Assembly (NCBI GenBank): GCA_913051705.1
Contig: CAJXCW010000005.1
Location: forward strand, 1-50,170
Reading direction: 5' to 3'
DNA from: an uncultured bacterium
GTDB taxonomy: Bacteria > JAAXHH01
Length of the DNA: 50,170 nucleotides
How positions within the stretch are numbered: position 1 is the stretch's first letter; each line of letters begins with the position of its first letter. The notes beneath the pieces are model-generated. The model was not told where the DNA came from and made no database searches. It worked only from the letters and a program-made list of their open reading frames with translations. This document shows, piece after piece, positions 39,655 through 48,623 of this stretch. The position numbers and the translations under genes are program-made.

Positions 39655-40593
39655 TCACCCCTGCACCATCCCCCGCCGATACAACAGTCGGATATACAGA
39701 ATCGCCATCGACATGGTGATCAGCGTGATCAGATAGGAATATGCATTGGCGCCACCGAAGTTAAGTCGGGCGAACGCTTCTTTATACGTCTGCCAGGCGA
39801 TTACATAGGTGGCATCCCCCGGTCCGCCGCCTGTCAGGGCATAGATCAGATCGAAGGCCCGGAAGCCGTTCATGGTTTCGAATATGGCGACGACGAGGAT
39901 CGCATGATAAAGCCAGGGAAGCGTGATGAACCTGAACCGGCGCCACGATGAGGCGCCGTCCACGCGGGCCGCCCGCAATTGTTCCGAAGGAATCGCCTGT
40001 AACGCCGCCAGGAAAATAATACAGGCAAACGGCACACTGCGCCAGACATGCGCGGCAATCGCCGCATTCAAAGCCACAAACGGAGAGGCCATACCGAGGT
40101 ACTCGATCTCCGCGCCGGTCAGTGTGTTAAACAGCCGGACCGTCTCCCCCATCATCGTGTTAAACGCGCCGTAATCCCCGAGGAGTCCGACCCACATGAG
40201 TCCATTGACTACCCCAGGTATCGCCCAGGGTATCAGCAATAATGCCCGGACTATTCCACGTCCGGTAAACGGTTCATGAAGCAGTAAAGCAATCGCCAGA
40301 GCAATGATAAGGACCAGAAGAACAGCCAGGATAGTAAAATAAAGTGAGACAACAAGTGAATGCCAGAACTCATTGCTGTTCAATATGATCCAGTAGTTCT
40401 CCAATCCGGAAAATGCAATCTGATCCGGTCGTCTCAGATTGTACCGGTGCAGGCTGATCCAGAACGAGAGGCCGATGGGGTAGGTGATCAGCGTCAGGAG
40501 TAGGATGATCGCCGGCATGTTTAATAATAAAGGAAAAGTGATCGGTGCTTTGTACTTTGTGCTTTGTACTTTGTTTGCGAGATTTACAGACAT
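39655..40593 (-). CDS. Sugar ABC transporter permease (MalF-like), module 2
   Basis: CUT1-family permease, six predicted membrane helices, EAA loop QLRAARVDGASSWRRFRFIT. 312 residues. The start at 40593 has GGGGG seven bases upstream and lies 4 bp after the binding-protein stop. The first ~20 residues (NKVQSTKYKAPI) are encoded by a CTTTGTACTTTGTGC-type tandem word, so repeat DNA has become part of the N-terminal cytoplasmic tail. The first membrane helix begins after it, so the protein should still work. Confidence 0.92.
   Translation of the reverse strand: MSVNLANKVQSTKYKAPITFPLLLNMPAIILLLTLITYPIGLSFWISLHRYNLRRPDQIAFSGLENYWIILNSNEFWHSLVVSLYFTILAVLLVLIIALAIALLLHEPFTGRGIVRALLLIPWAIPGVVNGLMWVGLLGDYGAFNTMMGETVRLFNTLTGAEIEYLGMASPFVALNAAIAAHVWRSVPFACIIFLAALQAIPSEQLRAARVDGASSWRRFRFITLPWLYHAILVVAIFETMNGFRAFDLIYALTGGGPGDATYVIAWQTYKEAFARLNFGGANAYSYLITLITMSMAILYIRLLYRRGMVQG
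40546..40574. repeat. Tandem TACTTTGTGCTTTG word inside a permease gene
   Basis: Three or four copies of a 7-8 base unit (GCTTTGT / ACTTTGT) lie within codons of the MalF-like permease N-terminus. The same words occur in intergenic DNA at about 9622-9642 and 48313-48329. The position inside a coding region, in frame and without a stop, is unusual. Confidence 0.6.
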
Positions 40594-40597
40594 ATGA

Positions 40598-41977
40598 CTA
40601 CCCCCACTCGCTTTTAAGTTTTCTGCATCGTTGCGCGATACGAGCCAGGCCGTCCCGGGGGGACTGTTCTTTTAGTAAGATTTTCTGAATCTCCGGCTGG
40701 TAGTAAATATTGAAATCGGGGAACCAGGGGGCTTTGATGTTTTCCCTGGTGCGGACGTATTTCGACTGCGCTCTGATGAGATCGATATCGCCCCATTGAT
40801 CTGTCTGGGCGATAATCTCCGGGTGATTCAACAGAGACTGGTAGGCGAAACCCAGTCCTCGCAGCCGAAACCAGCGCAGCGCCGTATAGTATTCTCCAGC
40901 CGTATCTTTAGCCCCGAGAAATTTCATCAGGTGCCAAGCGTCCTGCATCTTATCCTCCCGACACCTTGAGGTCAGGCAATACATTCGCGTCCAGCCCAAC
41001 GTACCGGATTGATCTGGCGCCATACTCGGTATCGATGTCATTTTGAGGATTTTAACATGCTGCGCCTGAGAATCCATCCGCTGTAGCTCCGCTTCAGCCA
41101 CGGCGGAGTTGGTCCGGTTGTTTACCCATTCCAGATCATACTTATTGATAATCCCGAATGCCTGCCGACCTGCGGCGATATTCTCGCGGATGAGCCCCAT
41201 CGTCAGCGAACTGGGTGATATGATCCGGTGTTTGTGCATGCCGTCTACGATCCATTGAAGGATACGCTCGGACCTTCGGTCCTCATCATCCGGGAAGATG
41301 GGATTGAGCATGTCATCAAACAGGTGCACTTCACTGGCGTAGTTCAGTGTCCACCAGTCGCTGAAGCCGAGGACGCTCTGCCTGAAATTCAGCATAATGG
41401 GATAGTTGATGGGCTGTCCATCCGGTGTTCGGATGCGTGCCTCTTTTATTTTGATGGCCTGCTCCGTTAATTCATCCAATGTCCGTGCAGACTGATTAAA
41501 CCCGGCCGCTTCCAGCATGCGTTCATTATAAACCCAGATATTAAAATCCGTGTAATATGGCAAACCGTATCGGCGGCCATTATAGATCATGGCTTCCAGA
41601 TTATAGTTAAAAAGATCGTCCGTGGTATCTTTCATATCAGGGTCATCCGCCAGTAAATCGTCACAGGGGCGTAGCCAGCCGGCTTCCACCCATTCTGCAA
41701 AATCATCATCCCGTACATAACAGCATTCTATCGGTGTTTCGCCTATAAACATGGCGATCATCTTATCATGATAGTTACCAGATATGGCATTGTAGTCTAC
41801 GCTGAGACCGGTCTGCTGCTCGAAATAATCCAGATTCTCACGCACCAGAGCCGGCTCATACGCCCATCCTTTAAACAGGATCCCCGGCGAAGGAGGTGGT
41901 TGACATCCGGCCAGAAGTCCGATACCGGCAGCCGTGGATGTCTTCAAAAAGGTGCGACGTGTCATCCTTCCGGTCAT
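40598..41977 (-). CDS. Extracellular sugar-binding protein, Tat lipoprotein, module 2
   Basis: Solute receptor of a CUT1 ABC importer. The ATG at 41977 overlaps the upstream permease stop (ATGA). It starts a twin-arginine signal (MTRRTFLKTSTAAGIG) ending in a lipobox LLAGC, with lipidated Cys25. The mature part has family-1 binding-protein features (FEQQTGLSVDYNAISG, YGLPYYTDFNIWVYNERML, AWHLMKFLGAKDTAGEYY). About 459 residues. A longer frame reaches 42172 but lies within the permease gene. Together with the two permeases downstream it forms the second import module. Confidence 0.9.
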   Translation of the reverse strand: MTGRMTRRTFLKTSTAAGIGLLAGCQPPPSPGILFKGWAYEPALVRENLDYFEQQTGLSVDYNAISGNYHDKMIAMFIGETPIECCYVRDDDFAEWVEAGWLRPCDDLLADDPDMKDTTDDLFNYNLEAMIYNGRRYGLPYYTDFNIWVYNERMLEAAGFNQSARTLDELTEQAIKIKEARIRTPDGQPINYPIMLNFRQSVLGFSDWWTLNYASEVHLFDDMLNPIFPDDEDRRSERILQWIVDGMHKHRIISPSSLTMGLIRENIAAGRQAFGIINKYDLEWVNNRTNSAVAEAELQRMDSQAQHVKILKMTSIPSMAPDQSGTLGWTRMYCLTSRCREDKMQDAWHLMKFLGAKDTAGEYYTALRWFRLRGLGFAYQSLLNHPEIIAQTDQWGDIDLIRAQSKYVRTRENIKAPWFPDFNIYYQPEIQKILLKEQSPRDGLARIAQRCRKLKSEWG

Positions 41978-42831
41978 GCTTTGATCGCCCCCGTCGTAAT
42001 GCCGCTGATGAAATGCCGCTGAAACAGGATGAAGACTACAATGAGCGGTAAGGTAGCGAGCAGACCGCCGGCCATCAGCATACCGAACGGGGTTCGGGTT
42101 TCGCCCTGCATCAGATAGATCAGAATCGGCAGCGTCTGCATCGCTTCGGTCCGTAACATCAGAAAGGCCCACATCAGATTGTTCCAGGCGCTGATCATCA
42201 GCATAATACCCAGTGCCGCCAGCGCCGGCTTGGCGATGGGTAACACCACGCGCCAGTAGATCCCGAATTCACTGCATCCGTCGATACGGGCGGCATGCAT
42301 GAGATCATCCGGCACATGCGCCCGGATATATTGCCGCATCCAGAAAATACCGAACGCGCTGGCCGCGCCCGGAATAATCAACGACCAGTAGGTATTGACC
42401 AGGCCCATCTTCATCATGATCACGAACACCGGAATCAGGGTGACGGCCACGGGGATCATCATCGTGCCCAGTACGAAGACAAACAGAGGACGGTTGCCCG
42501 GCGCAAGGGGGAATTTGGCAAAGGCGTATCCTGCCAGAGAGCAGAGAAACAGCGCCAGAATACAATGCCCGCCTGCGGTCACAACAGAATTGATAAACGC
42601 CCTGAAAATACGGGTCTCCCGCCATATATCGGTAAAATTATCCCAGACGGGGGGAAACGGCAGCCAGACCGGCGGCGTCGCAAAGATCTGTGGTTGCGTT
42701 TTAAACGCCGAGATCGCCAGCCAGTAGAAGGGGAAAAGGAAGATGGCTGCGAGCAGGGACAAGAGAATGTATAGACCTATACGATGAGGGGTCATTGGCG
42801 AGTTGGTGGGTTGGTGCGTTATTTCAATCAC
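41974..42831 (-). CDS. Sugar ABC transporter permease (MalG-like), module 1
   Basis: CUT1 permease with six predicted membrane helices, starting IGLYILLSLLAAIFLFPFYW, and EAA loop DLMHAARIDGCSEFGIYWRV. A GTG at 42831 overlaps the upstream permease stop by eight bases; an ATG at 42795 would remove 12 residues (VIEITHQPTNSP) that come from GGTTGGTG-type repeat words. Which start is used is open; coupling favours the GTG. 285 residues from the GTG. Its stop overlaps the next binding-protein start (ATGA). Confidence 0.9.
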   Translation of the reverse strand: MIEITHQPTNSPMTPHRIGLYILLSLLAAIFLFPFYWLAISAFKTQPQIFATPPVWLPFPPVWDNFTDIWRETRIFRAFINSVVTAGGHCILALFLCSLAGYAFAKFPLAPGNRPLFVFVLGTMMIPVAVTLIPVFVIMMKMGLVNTYWSLIIPGAASAFGIFWMRQYIRAHVPDDLMHAARIDGCSEFGIYWRVVLPIAKPALAALGIMLMISAWNNLMWAFLMLRTEAMQTLPILIYLMQGETRTPFGMLMAGGLLATLPLIVVFILFQRHFISGITTGAIKA

Positions 42832-43711
42832 CCTTATTGGTTCTCAGGATACCTAAGGATAATAGAAATACGACGACTGCAATGGTATAGGCTACGGCGG
42901 AGGCGTAGCCGAAACGGAAGTCTACAAAGGAGGTGTTGAAAAGATACAGACCGAAATTCAGCGAGGAGATACCCGGTTCACCCCGGGTCAGGACGAACAC
43001 CTCGTCGAACATGTAGACGGTGCCGATCAGCGAGGTAATTCCACAGAATAAAAACGTGGGACGCATCAAAGGCAGGGTGATATGCCATAGTTGATGAAAT
43101 ATACCGGCCCCGTCGACTGTGGCGGCTTCATAGTATTCTTTTGATATTCCCTGTAAACCGGCCAGCATCAGAATCATATTATAACCGGTCCAGCGCCACA
43201 GGACCAGAATCGATACCGACACCTTGGACCACGCTTCACTGTCCAGCCAGGGAATCGGTTCGATAGGCAGCCATGGGATCCATACGCCGATCCAGATAAG
43301 AACCTGGTTCAGCACACCGGTTTCCAGACCGTACAACAGAGTAAAGACAATAGCGACCACGACCATCGGCGTGATACTCGGCAGAAAGAAAGCAGCCCGA
43401 AATAACGCCCGGAATCGCAGCAGCGGTGTATTCAACCAGACGGCAAAAAGAAACGCAAAAATCAACATCGGGGGGACGTACAATAATCCGATAACCAGCG
43501 TGTTCCAGAGAGCGGTTAACAGCACCTCGTCTTCCAGCATGGCGGTAAAGTTCGCCATACCAACCCAGATCCACGGCGTCAGTCCATCCCATTTGACAAA
43601 GCTCAGATAAAACGAAAACAGCAGCGGATAGAGACCGAACACGCCAAACAGAATAAAGAACGGCGAGATGAAGTAGTAGAAATGACGATAGGTTCGGATT
43701 TCAGGCCACAT
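42824..43711 (-). CDS. Sugar ABC transporter permease (MalF-like), module 1
   Basis: CUT1 permease, six predicted membrane helices, with opening IRTYRHFYYFISPFFILFG and EAA loop YYEAATVDGAGIFHQLWHIT. 295 residues, normal. It starts 5 bp after the anchored binding-protein gene and its stop overlaps the next permease start, so translation is probably coupled through the whole module. Confidence 0.93.
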   Translation of the reverse strand: MWPEIRTYRHFYYFISPFFILFGVFGLYPLLFSFYLSFVKWDGLTPWIWVGMANFTAMLEDEVLLTALWNTLVIGLLYVPPMLIFAFLFAVWLNTPLLRFRALFRAAFFLPSITPMVVVAIVFTLLYGLETGVLNQVLIWIGVWIPWLPIEPIPWLDSEAWSKVSVSILVLWRWTGYNMILMLAGLQGISKEYYEAATVDGAGIFHQLWHITLPLMRPTFLFCGITSLIGTVYMFDEVFVLTRGEPGISSLNFGLYLFNTSFVDFRFGYASAVAYTIAVVVFLLSLGILRTNKGD

Positions 43712-43716
43712 GAATC

Positions 43717-45099
43717 TTACCTTACCCTCGAGGGAGATTCCTCGATTATGACACCCGATATAGCCCGCCCTGTTCGGCTGGCCAGTTTACGTTCGAAGTT
43801 TTCCAGGAAGGTGTCTATATCCATGCCGGTCGTCGCCCACTGGCTGAGGGCTTGCCCCAGGTACCTTTCAGCCGGCATCCAGTCGCGGGTGCGGTTGAGG
43901 ACCGGAATGCGCGTCAGATCTGTGGAGAAAAGTCGGCGTACCATCTGATTACCATAAAAAGGATCAGGTTCATTAAAAAAAGGATCGGTCTGAGCCGGCA
44001 AATAGGCAGGATACAGATCGTAATTCCGGTATTGCGCGATCTGCCCTTCAATGGTACATAGTGCGTATTCGAGGAATACCCACGCCGCCTCTTTCTGCGT
44101 ACTCTGTTTCGGGATAATCAGTACCGATCCACCCAGATTACTGTTTCTCAGACCACCGGATGTAATGGCCGGCAAACGGAATACGCCCCAGTTGGAGGCC
44201 TGTCCGGCAAAATCCTGGACCGTATCTTTAATCGTGCCCCCGAACCAGACGGCCGTCGCGTAGGTCGCGATGGTATCGTTTTTCAAACCGGCCAGATATT
44301 CAAGGGTCCCCGGTCTGGCGCCGTAGCAAATGCCGGAGTCCAGAAGCCGTTTAATCAAAGACAGAACTTCGCGCGCCTCGGACGAGTTGATGACGATACG
44401 TCCCGTGTCATCAAATATTTGCGCCCCGTTCTGCTGCATCAGAATTTCAAACATTCCCTGCATACGCCCGGTCGACAGAGCCAGCATACGGGTATGCCCA
44501 CCGGACTGCTCCAGAATATGTTGGCCGGCTTCGATAAAATCGTCCCAGGTCTCGATCTGATTTGGATCAATGCCGTACAGGTTGAAGATATCTCTTTTGT
44601 AGAAGACGGCGCAAGGCCCCATGTCCCAGGGGATCGCGTAGATACGGCCGTCATATTCGCAGTTAGCCCAGAAGGATTCGGGAAACGCATGACGATATTT
44701 AGCGGCGACCTCCGTCAGATCCGCCAGTTGTCCGGTCGCCGCATATCGGGGTGCTTCTCGAATTTCTATCTGCGAAATATCCGGCGCGCCTACACCGGCG
44801 GAGAGGGAAAGAAAGAACCGGGCCGGCATGTTGGCGCCGGTCATGTTCACGTTAACGGATATGTTCGGATAACTGGTATTGAAAGCGGGTACGAGGGCGC
44901 CCAGACTTTTGGCCGCGATGTCCCAGCTCCATACTTCTATCGTGCCGGTGTGTTGCGCCGGATTCTCTAATGTCTGCGCCTTTAACGGACGATCATATCG
45001 CTGTGGCGGTTCCATAAGATAATCCATGCCTACGACAGCGATGTACAGAACGAACAGGCCAAAACCTGTGATAGTGACAACCAGCGGCACGCGATTCAC
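43717..45099 (-). CDS. Extracellular sugar-binding protein, N-terminally anchored, module 1
   Basis: Family-1 solute-binding protein for the first import module. The N-terminus (residues about 5-25, VPLVVTITGFGLFVLYIAVV) is a hydrophobic segment without a lipobox Cys, so the protein is probably held by an uncleaved membrane anchor. The mature part begins GTIEVWSWDIAAKSLGALVP and has the typical DGRIYAIPWDMGPCAVFYKR hinge-region segment. 460 residues. It follows the large enzyme gene by 17 bp. The different anchoring from the module 2 receptor suggests the two are not a recent duplication. Confidence 0.9.
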   Translation of the reverse strand: MNRVPLVVTITGFGLFVLYIAVVGMDYLMEPPQRYDRPLKAQTLENPAQHTGTIEVWSWDIAAKSLGALVPAFNTSYPNISVNVNMTGANMPARFFLSLSAGVGAPDISQIEIREAPRYAATGQLADLTEVAAKYRHAFPESFWANCEYDGRIYAIPWDMGPCAVFYKRDIFNLYGIDPNQIETWDDFIEAGQHILEQSGGHTRMLALSTGRMQGMFEILMQQNGAQIFDDTGRIVINSSEAREVLSLIKRLLDSGICYGARPGTLEYLAGLKNDTIATYATAVWFGGTIKDTVQDFAGQASNWGVFRLPAITSGGLRNSNLGGSVLIIPKQSTQKEAAWVFLEYALCTIEGQIAQYRNYDLYPAYLPAQTDPFFNEPDPFYGNQMVRRLFSTDLTRIPVLNRTRDWMPAERYLGQALSQWATTGMDIDTFLENFERKLASRTGRAISGVIIEESPSRVR

Positions 45100-45116
45100 A
45101 AATGATCTATCCTTGA

Positions 45117-47525
45117 TTATATGTTGATGGTTCGCATGATGACTTCACCGGGTGAGAGCGTAATTTTATCCAACGGGTCATCATGCCATACATGGACGGT
45201 TGCATCATCGGTATTATGCATGGCTACCTGCCCGGTCGATACAGCGGTTACTTCCATCTCTCCTTCGACACGCAACCGGCAGATGGCAGGATGTAAAGCC
45301 ACACCGGAGGAGGTGAGGTCCGAATGGTAGGTCACGGATTCGGCTGTTATGGTCGTGGCCCCGGCAAAAATTGGTACGAAATCGAATGCAGATCGGGAGG
45401 CCTGCAACGTGTTGTGACCGTCAAAATCCGCCAGAGCCAGATAATTTTCCGTGATCATACCGAAGGCGTCACCCTCTGATTTCAGTTCGATGAAGGTCAT
45501 TGTTTCCGTTTTCTGATGCGTTTGATCTGGGGCCAGGAGAGTGGTAAGCGCTGCGATCGTCTGTCCTTTGCTCACCCCTTGATCTTCCACCATATGACTC
45601 AACGTCAAATCATCCGCCACGGCCCACCAGGTCTCGAAATAGTGTCGATTATGATACATGGTAGAGCCTGTCCCTTTGAATACGATGCCCAGCCGGTCAT
45701 CCACATTTATCCAGGCGGGGTGATCATAAGTCCGGATAACCTCTTCATCCGGATTTGTCGTAACATAGCCGATGAATACGTCTGAGCCGTCAGGAGTAAA
45801 CAGCGTTCTGGTGCCGTTGCAGTTGCCCGGCATGTCGCTGAACGTCTCGTTAATAATGCGCAGGAATCCTTGATCGATGCGCTCGACGGTAATATCTTTT
45901 CGTGCGGTCAACCTCTCTATGCACAACGACGTCCCATCGGGCAACCCGGCGAACAGCACCTGCTGACGGACCGTCCCCTGTGCCCGGTTCATATCCATAG
46001 CCACCGCAAATGCCTCGTCTTTTTCATCTATTCGTAAAGAAAGGAGATCCTGGTTATCCGGCCGATCTTTGACCGTAATATGTGCCAGGAAGGAATGAGA
46101 GGCGGGTGCAATGGTATAGATACCGTCCCGGGTCAATGGCAAGGCCATGATGCAATTACGCCAGGCGAACGACGTCTGCCCGATCTTATGTCGCTGAAAT
46201 ATGAAACCGGAATGGGGATAGGTTTTTACCCCTATCATGCGTTCTTCAAACGCGGCTTCAGGTGTCGGCGGAGGCCCGTCTCCATAAAGCCGATGCAATA
46301 AATAGGTATAGCCCGGTAAAGCAATAAAAGATTCCCGAAAAATGAGCGGGTCCTGAATATCATGGCACAGGTCACTGATACGTTTATCGTACATCCGTCC
46401 GTGGTTGCCTTCCTGCTGTTGCGTCAGCATGGTCAGGGCCTGTCGTTCCAGATAGGCGGCATCAGGATCTTTCAGCAGTAAGGCCGCCGCCGCATGGATG
46501 CCCGTGCCCGGATCAGGGGAAAGGTAGGGCCAATCCATACCCTGCACAGGATGGCATGATCCCGTACGATCGGTCATGCGTTTAAGCTGGTCGTAGATGC
46601 GCTGTCGATTAAAAAATGCGGGCTCAGGGATCTGACGGCCGTGGATACCGTATACCAGGCCGATTTTACCCAGAAACATGATCGCAGAAGCAGTATAGCT
46701 GGGGTGAATCATACCATGATTTTCCACCATGTAATCCGGTAAGGTAGTCATGGTTTTACCGGTCCACCGGGCTACAGTGCGCTCATCATCAAACCATTGC
46801 TGATTTTTAGCATCCTGGGGCGTGGCGGCTGTTGAGAACATCAATTGCCGGGCCGTACGCGCCCAGATATCTACCTGTGGGGCCTCAGACAGCATACATT
46901 CCACCGATGCCAGACCCGCGGCCGTCCAGGCGTTTTCCTCCATCTGGGTGTCAAAATAGACGCCGTTTTTAGGCGCCATCTCTCCGAAACGATGTCCATA
47001 ATCCGCATAAATGGCGGCCAGCATCGCCCAGGTCTCATCGTCTACAAGGTCACCTAGCAACAGGGCGGTCACGGCCATGCGAACGATCGTGGTGCTGCAC
47101 TGACTCTCTGGAAAAAAACCTTTCCCTCGCTCTCCCCATTTTGTACCAAAAAAATCCGGACGCCCCAGAGCGGTCTTCGGCCGAAGACAATCTTCAGGAC
47201 CGGTGTCATGCGTATAACACAAATACCTGAGCGCCTTCAAAGCGATCCGGCGCGTCTCATCCCGTGAGCAGCCGGTGTGCTGTTCATCGTATTCCGGTGA
47301 ACTCGCCGCCAGGGCAAAGGCAAAAGCGCCTGATACCGTCTCAATGCCGTACCAGTTACAGCCCCCTAAGAAATAGCCGCAATCAGGTCGGTCCGGCCAG
47401 TCATCGTAATATGCGAGTCCGACCGGGATCCATCGTTCCAGGATATGTAGGTACCGGCGACTCACAGGCGTTTCTTCAGATGACAAGTCGATATGTCGAT
47501 GGTCGGTCAGAAATTCAGCCGACAT
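45117..47525 (-). CDS. Predicted alpha/alpha-toroid plus beta-sandwich carbohydrate enzyme
   Basis: 802 residues, first gene of the sugar-import operon. The N-terminal half looks like an alpha/alpha toroid (repeated helix pairs, for example ENAWTAAGLASVECMLSEAP and FPESQCSTTIVRMAVTALLL). The C-terminal half is beta-rich (HYFETWWAVADDLTLSHMVE; PAICRLRVEGEMEVTAVSTG). This two-part layout is shared by heparinase II/III-like, PL8-like and related polysaccharide lyases. I cannot place it in a family or name catalytic residues. No signal peptide is seen, so it would act in the cytoplasm on an imported oligosaccharide. The operon promoter should lie in 47526-47776. Confidence 0.7.
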   Translation of the reverse strand: MSAEFLTDHRHIDLSSEETPVSRRYLHILERWIPVGLAYYDDWPDRPDCGYFLGGCNWYGIETVSGAFAFALAASSPEYDEQHTGCSRDETRRIALKALRYLCYTHDTGPEDCLRPKTALGRPDFFGTKWGERGKGFFPESQCSTTIVRMAVTALLLGDLVDDETWAMLAAIYADYGHRFGEMAPKNGVYFDTQMEENAWTAAGLASVECMLSEAPQVDIWARTARQLMFSTAATPQDAKNQQWFDDERTVARWTGKTMTTLPDYMVENHGMIHPSYTASAIMFLGKIGLVYGIHGRQIPEPAFFNRQRIYDQLKRMTDRTGSCHPVQGMDWPYLSPDPGTGIHAAAALLLKDPDAAYLERQALTMLTQQQEGNHGRMYDKRISDLCHDIQDPLIFRESFIALPGYTYLLHRLYGDGPPPTPEAAFEERMIGVKTYPHSGFIFQRHKIGQTSFAWRNCIMALPLTRDGIYTIAPASHSFLAHITVKDRPDNQDLLSLRIDEKDEAFAVAMDMNRAQGTVRQQVLFAGLPDGTSLCIERLTARKDITVERIDQGFLRIINETFSDMPGNCNGTRTLFTPDGSDVFIGYVTTNPDEEVIRTYDHPAWINVDDRLGIVFKGTGSTMYHNRHYFETWWAVADDLTLSHMVEDQGVSKGQTIAALTTLLAPDQTHQKTETMTFIELKSEGDAFGMITENYLALADFDGHNTLQASRSAFDFVPIFAGATTITAESVTYHSDLTSSGVALHPAICRLRVEGEMEVTAVSTGQVAMHNTDDATVHVWHDDPLDKITLSPGEVIMRTINI

Positions 47526-47776
47526 GATCAGGCTCCGGGAATCAGGTTGTTATCATGCTGATATAATATATTCATCAGGCCATTGAGCGCAAGCTTGCGA
47601 TCTGAGCAGGTGTCCGACAGCGTACATATTCTGTATCAGACACGATGCGAGCACTTCGTGGTTTGGTGATTGAAAAGATTCACTCCCTAAATTAAGTTTG
47701 TTGTTGGGAAGCCCTGGCTTTACACTTCACCAGATCACAATTTCTTATGGGAGAATCTACTTGAGGAGGATGAAAA

Positions 47777-48145
47777 TTAATCGGATTGCAACACGCCATA
47801 TACGTCCAGGTGGGTCTGGACCTGCCCCAGGTCAATGGGTTTAATGAGGAAATCTGCCGCACCCAATTCCAGGGCCTCTCGTCCGATGATATCATCGTTG
47901 ACCGCAGTGAGCATGATGATACGAACATGAGATGATTTAGCGCTGATCTTCTGAAGCACTTCCAGGCCGTCCATATCTGGCATTTTAATGTCAAGCAGCA
48001 TCAGATCCGGCTGAAACTCGTCGAATGTAATGATCGCTTCAGCGCCGCCGGATGCTTCTCCAACGTCATATCCTTTTTTAGAGAGGAACTCCTTCAGCAC
48101 CTGCCGAACCATCGCATTATCATCGACGACTAAAACACGCTTCAT
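47777..48145 (-). CDS. Stand-alone response regulator receiver domain
   Basis: CheY-like 122-residue receiver with all key residues: acidic pair in VLVVDDNAMVR, phospho-acceptor Asp in LMLLDIKMPDMDG, Thr in IIMLTAVND and Lys in FLIKPIDL. No output domain. It lies between the sugar operon (251 bp away, no gene in between) and a gene-poor stretch. No kinase is adjacent on this strand; a kinase C-terminal fragment occurs 1.6 kb away on the other strand. No strong ribosome-binding site is seen. Confidence 0.88.
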   Translation of the reverse strand: MKRVLVVDDNAMVRQVLKEFLSKKGYDVGEASGGAEAIITFDEFQPDLMLLDIKMPDMDGLEVLQKISAKSSHVRIIMLTAVNDDIIGREALELGAADFLIKPIDLGQVQTHLDVYGVLQSD

Positions 48146-48272
48146 TAAGACTCCTGAAAATAATAACAGATATAAAACAGTCGTATATCTTCAATTCGTT
48201 TCAGTTAGTGGCTTGTAAGGGGATCGTTATTACGTACTCCTCAATAATATATCACTTTCATTATAAAAACAA

Positions 48273-48411
48273 GTTATTAACTGATGTTACGCAAAAGGCT
48301 GTGCAACATCAGAGTACTTTGTGCTTTGCTAAAATCGATTCAAAAACTATGATTATCATTGCAGTGGACGCTCTTAACAAAGTACATTACGCGGTCTTTA
48401 CGTAACATCCG
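48273..48411. repeat. Dispersed palindrome (copy 2) with a partial third copy
   Basis: Bases 48275-48312 repeat, in opposite orientation and with a few changes, the palindrome at 21267-21312, including its AAAGGC loop. Seventy bases further on, TTACGCGGTCTTTACGTAACATC (about 48387-48409) looks like a decayed third arm pair. Between them are ACTTTGTGCTTTG words. The remainder of the 478-bp gene-free stretch 48146-48623 shows nothing else I can name. Confidence 0.6.
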
Positions 48412-48623
48412 GCACTTGTCGATAATCTGCAGGTAATTTTTATATTTCTATATGTTTGGTTAGCATCAATATTTCCTATTCACTTTAAACCACAAAGCGA
48501 GGTGATACAACAGACCAACCCTCAACAGCCGGACATCGGGCCGGCGACACTTCTCCAATCTACTTTTCCGACGAACATACGGGTCGTCAATATACCTTAA
48601 TCATACGAATAAGGAGAAGAATC

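Noticed and set aside
42295-42774. 159-codon plus-strand frame opposite a permease
   Set aside because: Very charged, His/Arg-rich antisense product of a hydrophobic membrane protein.
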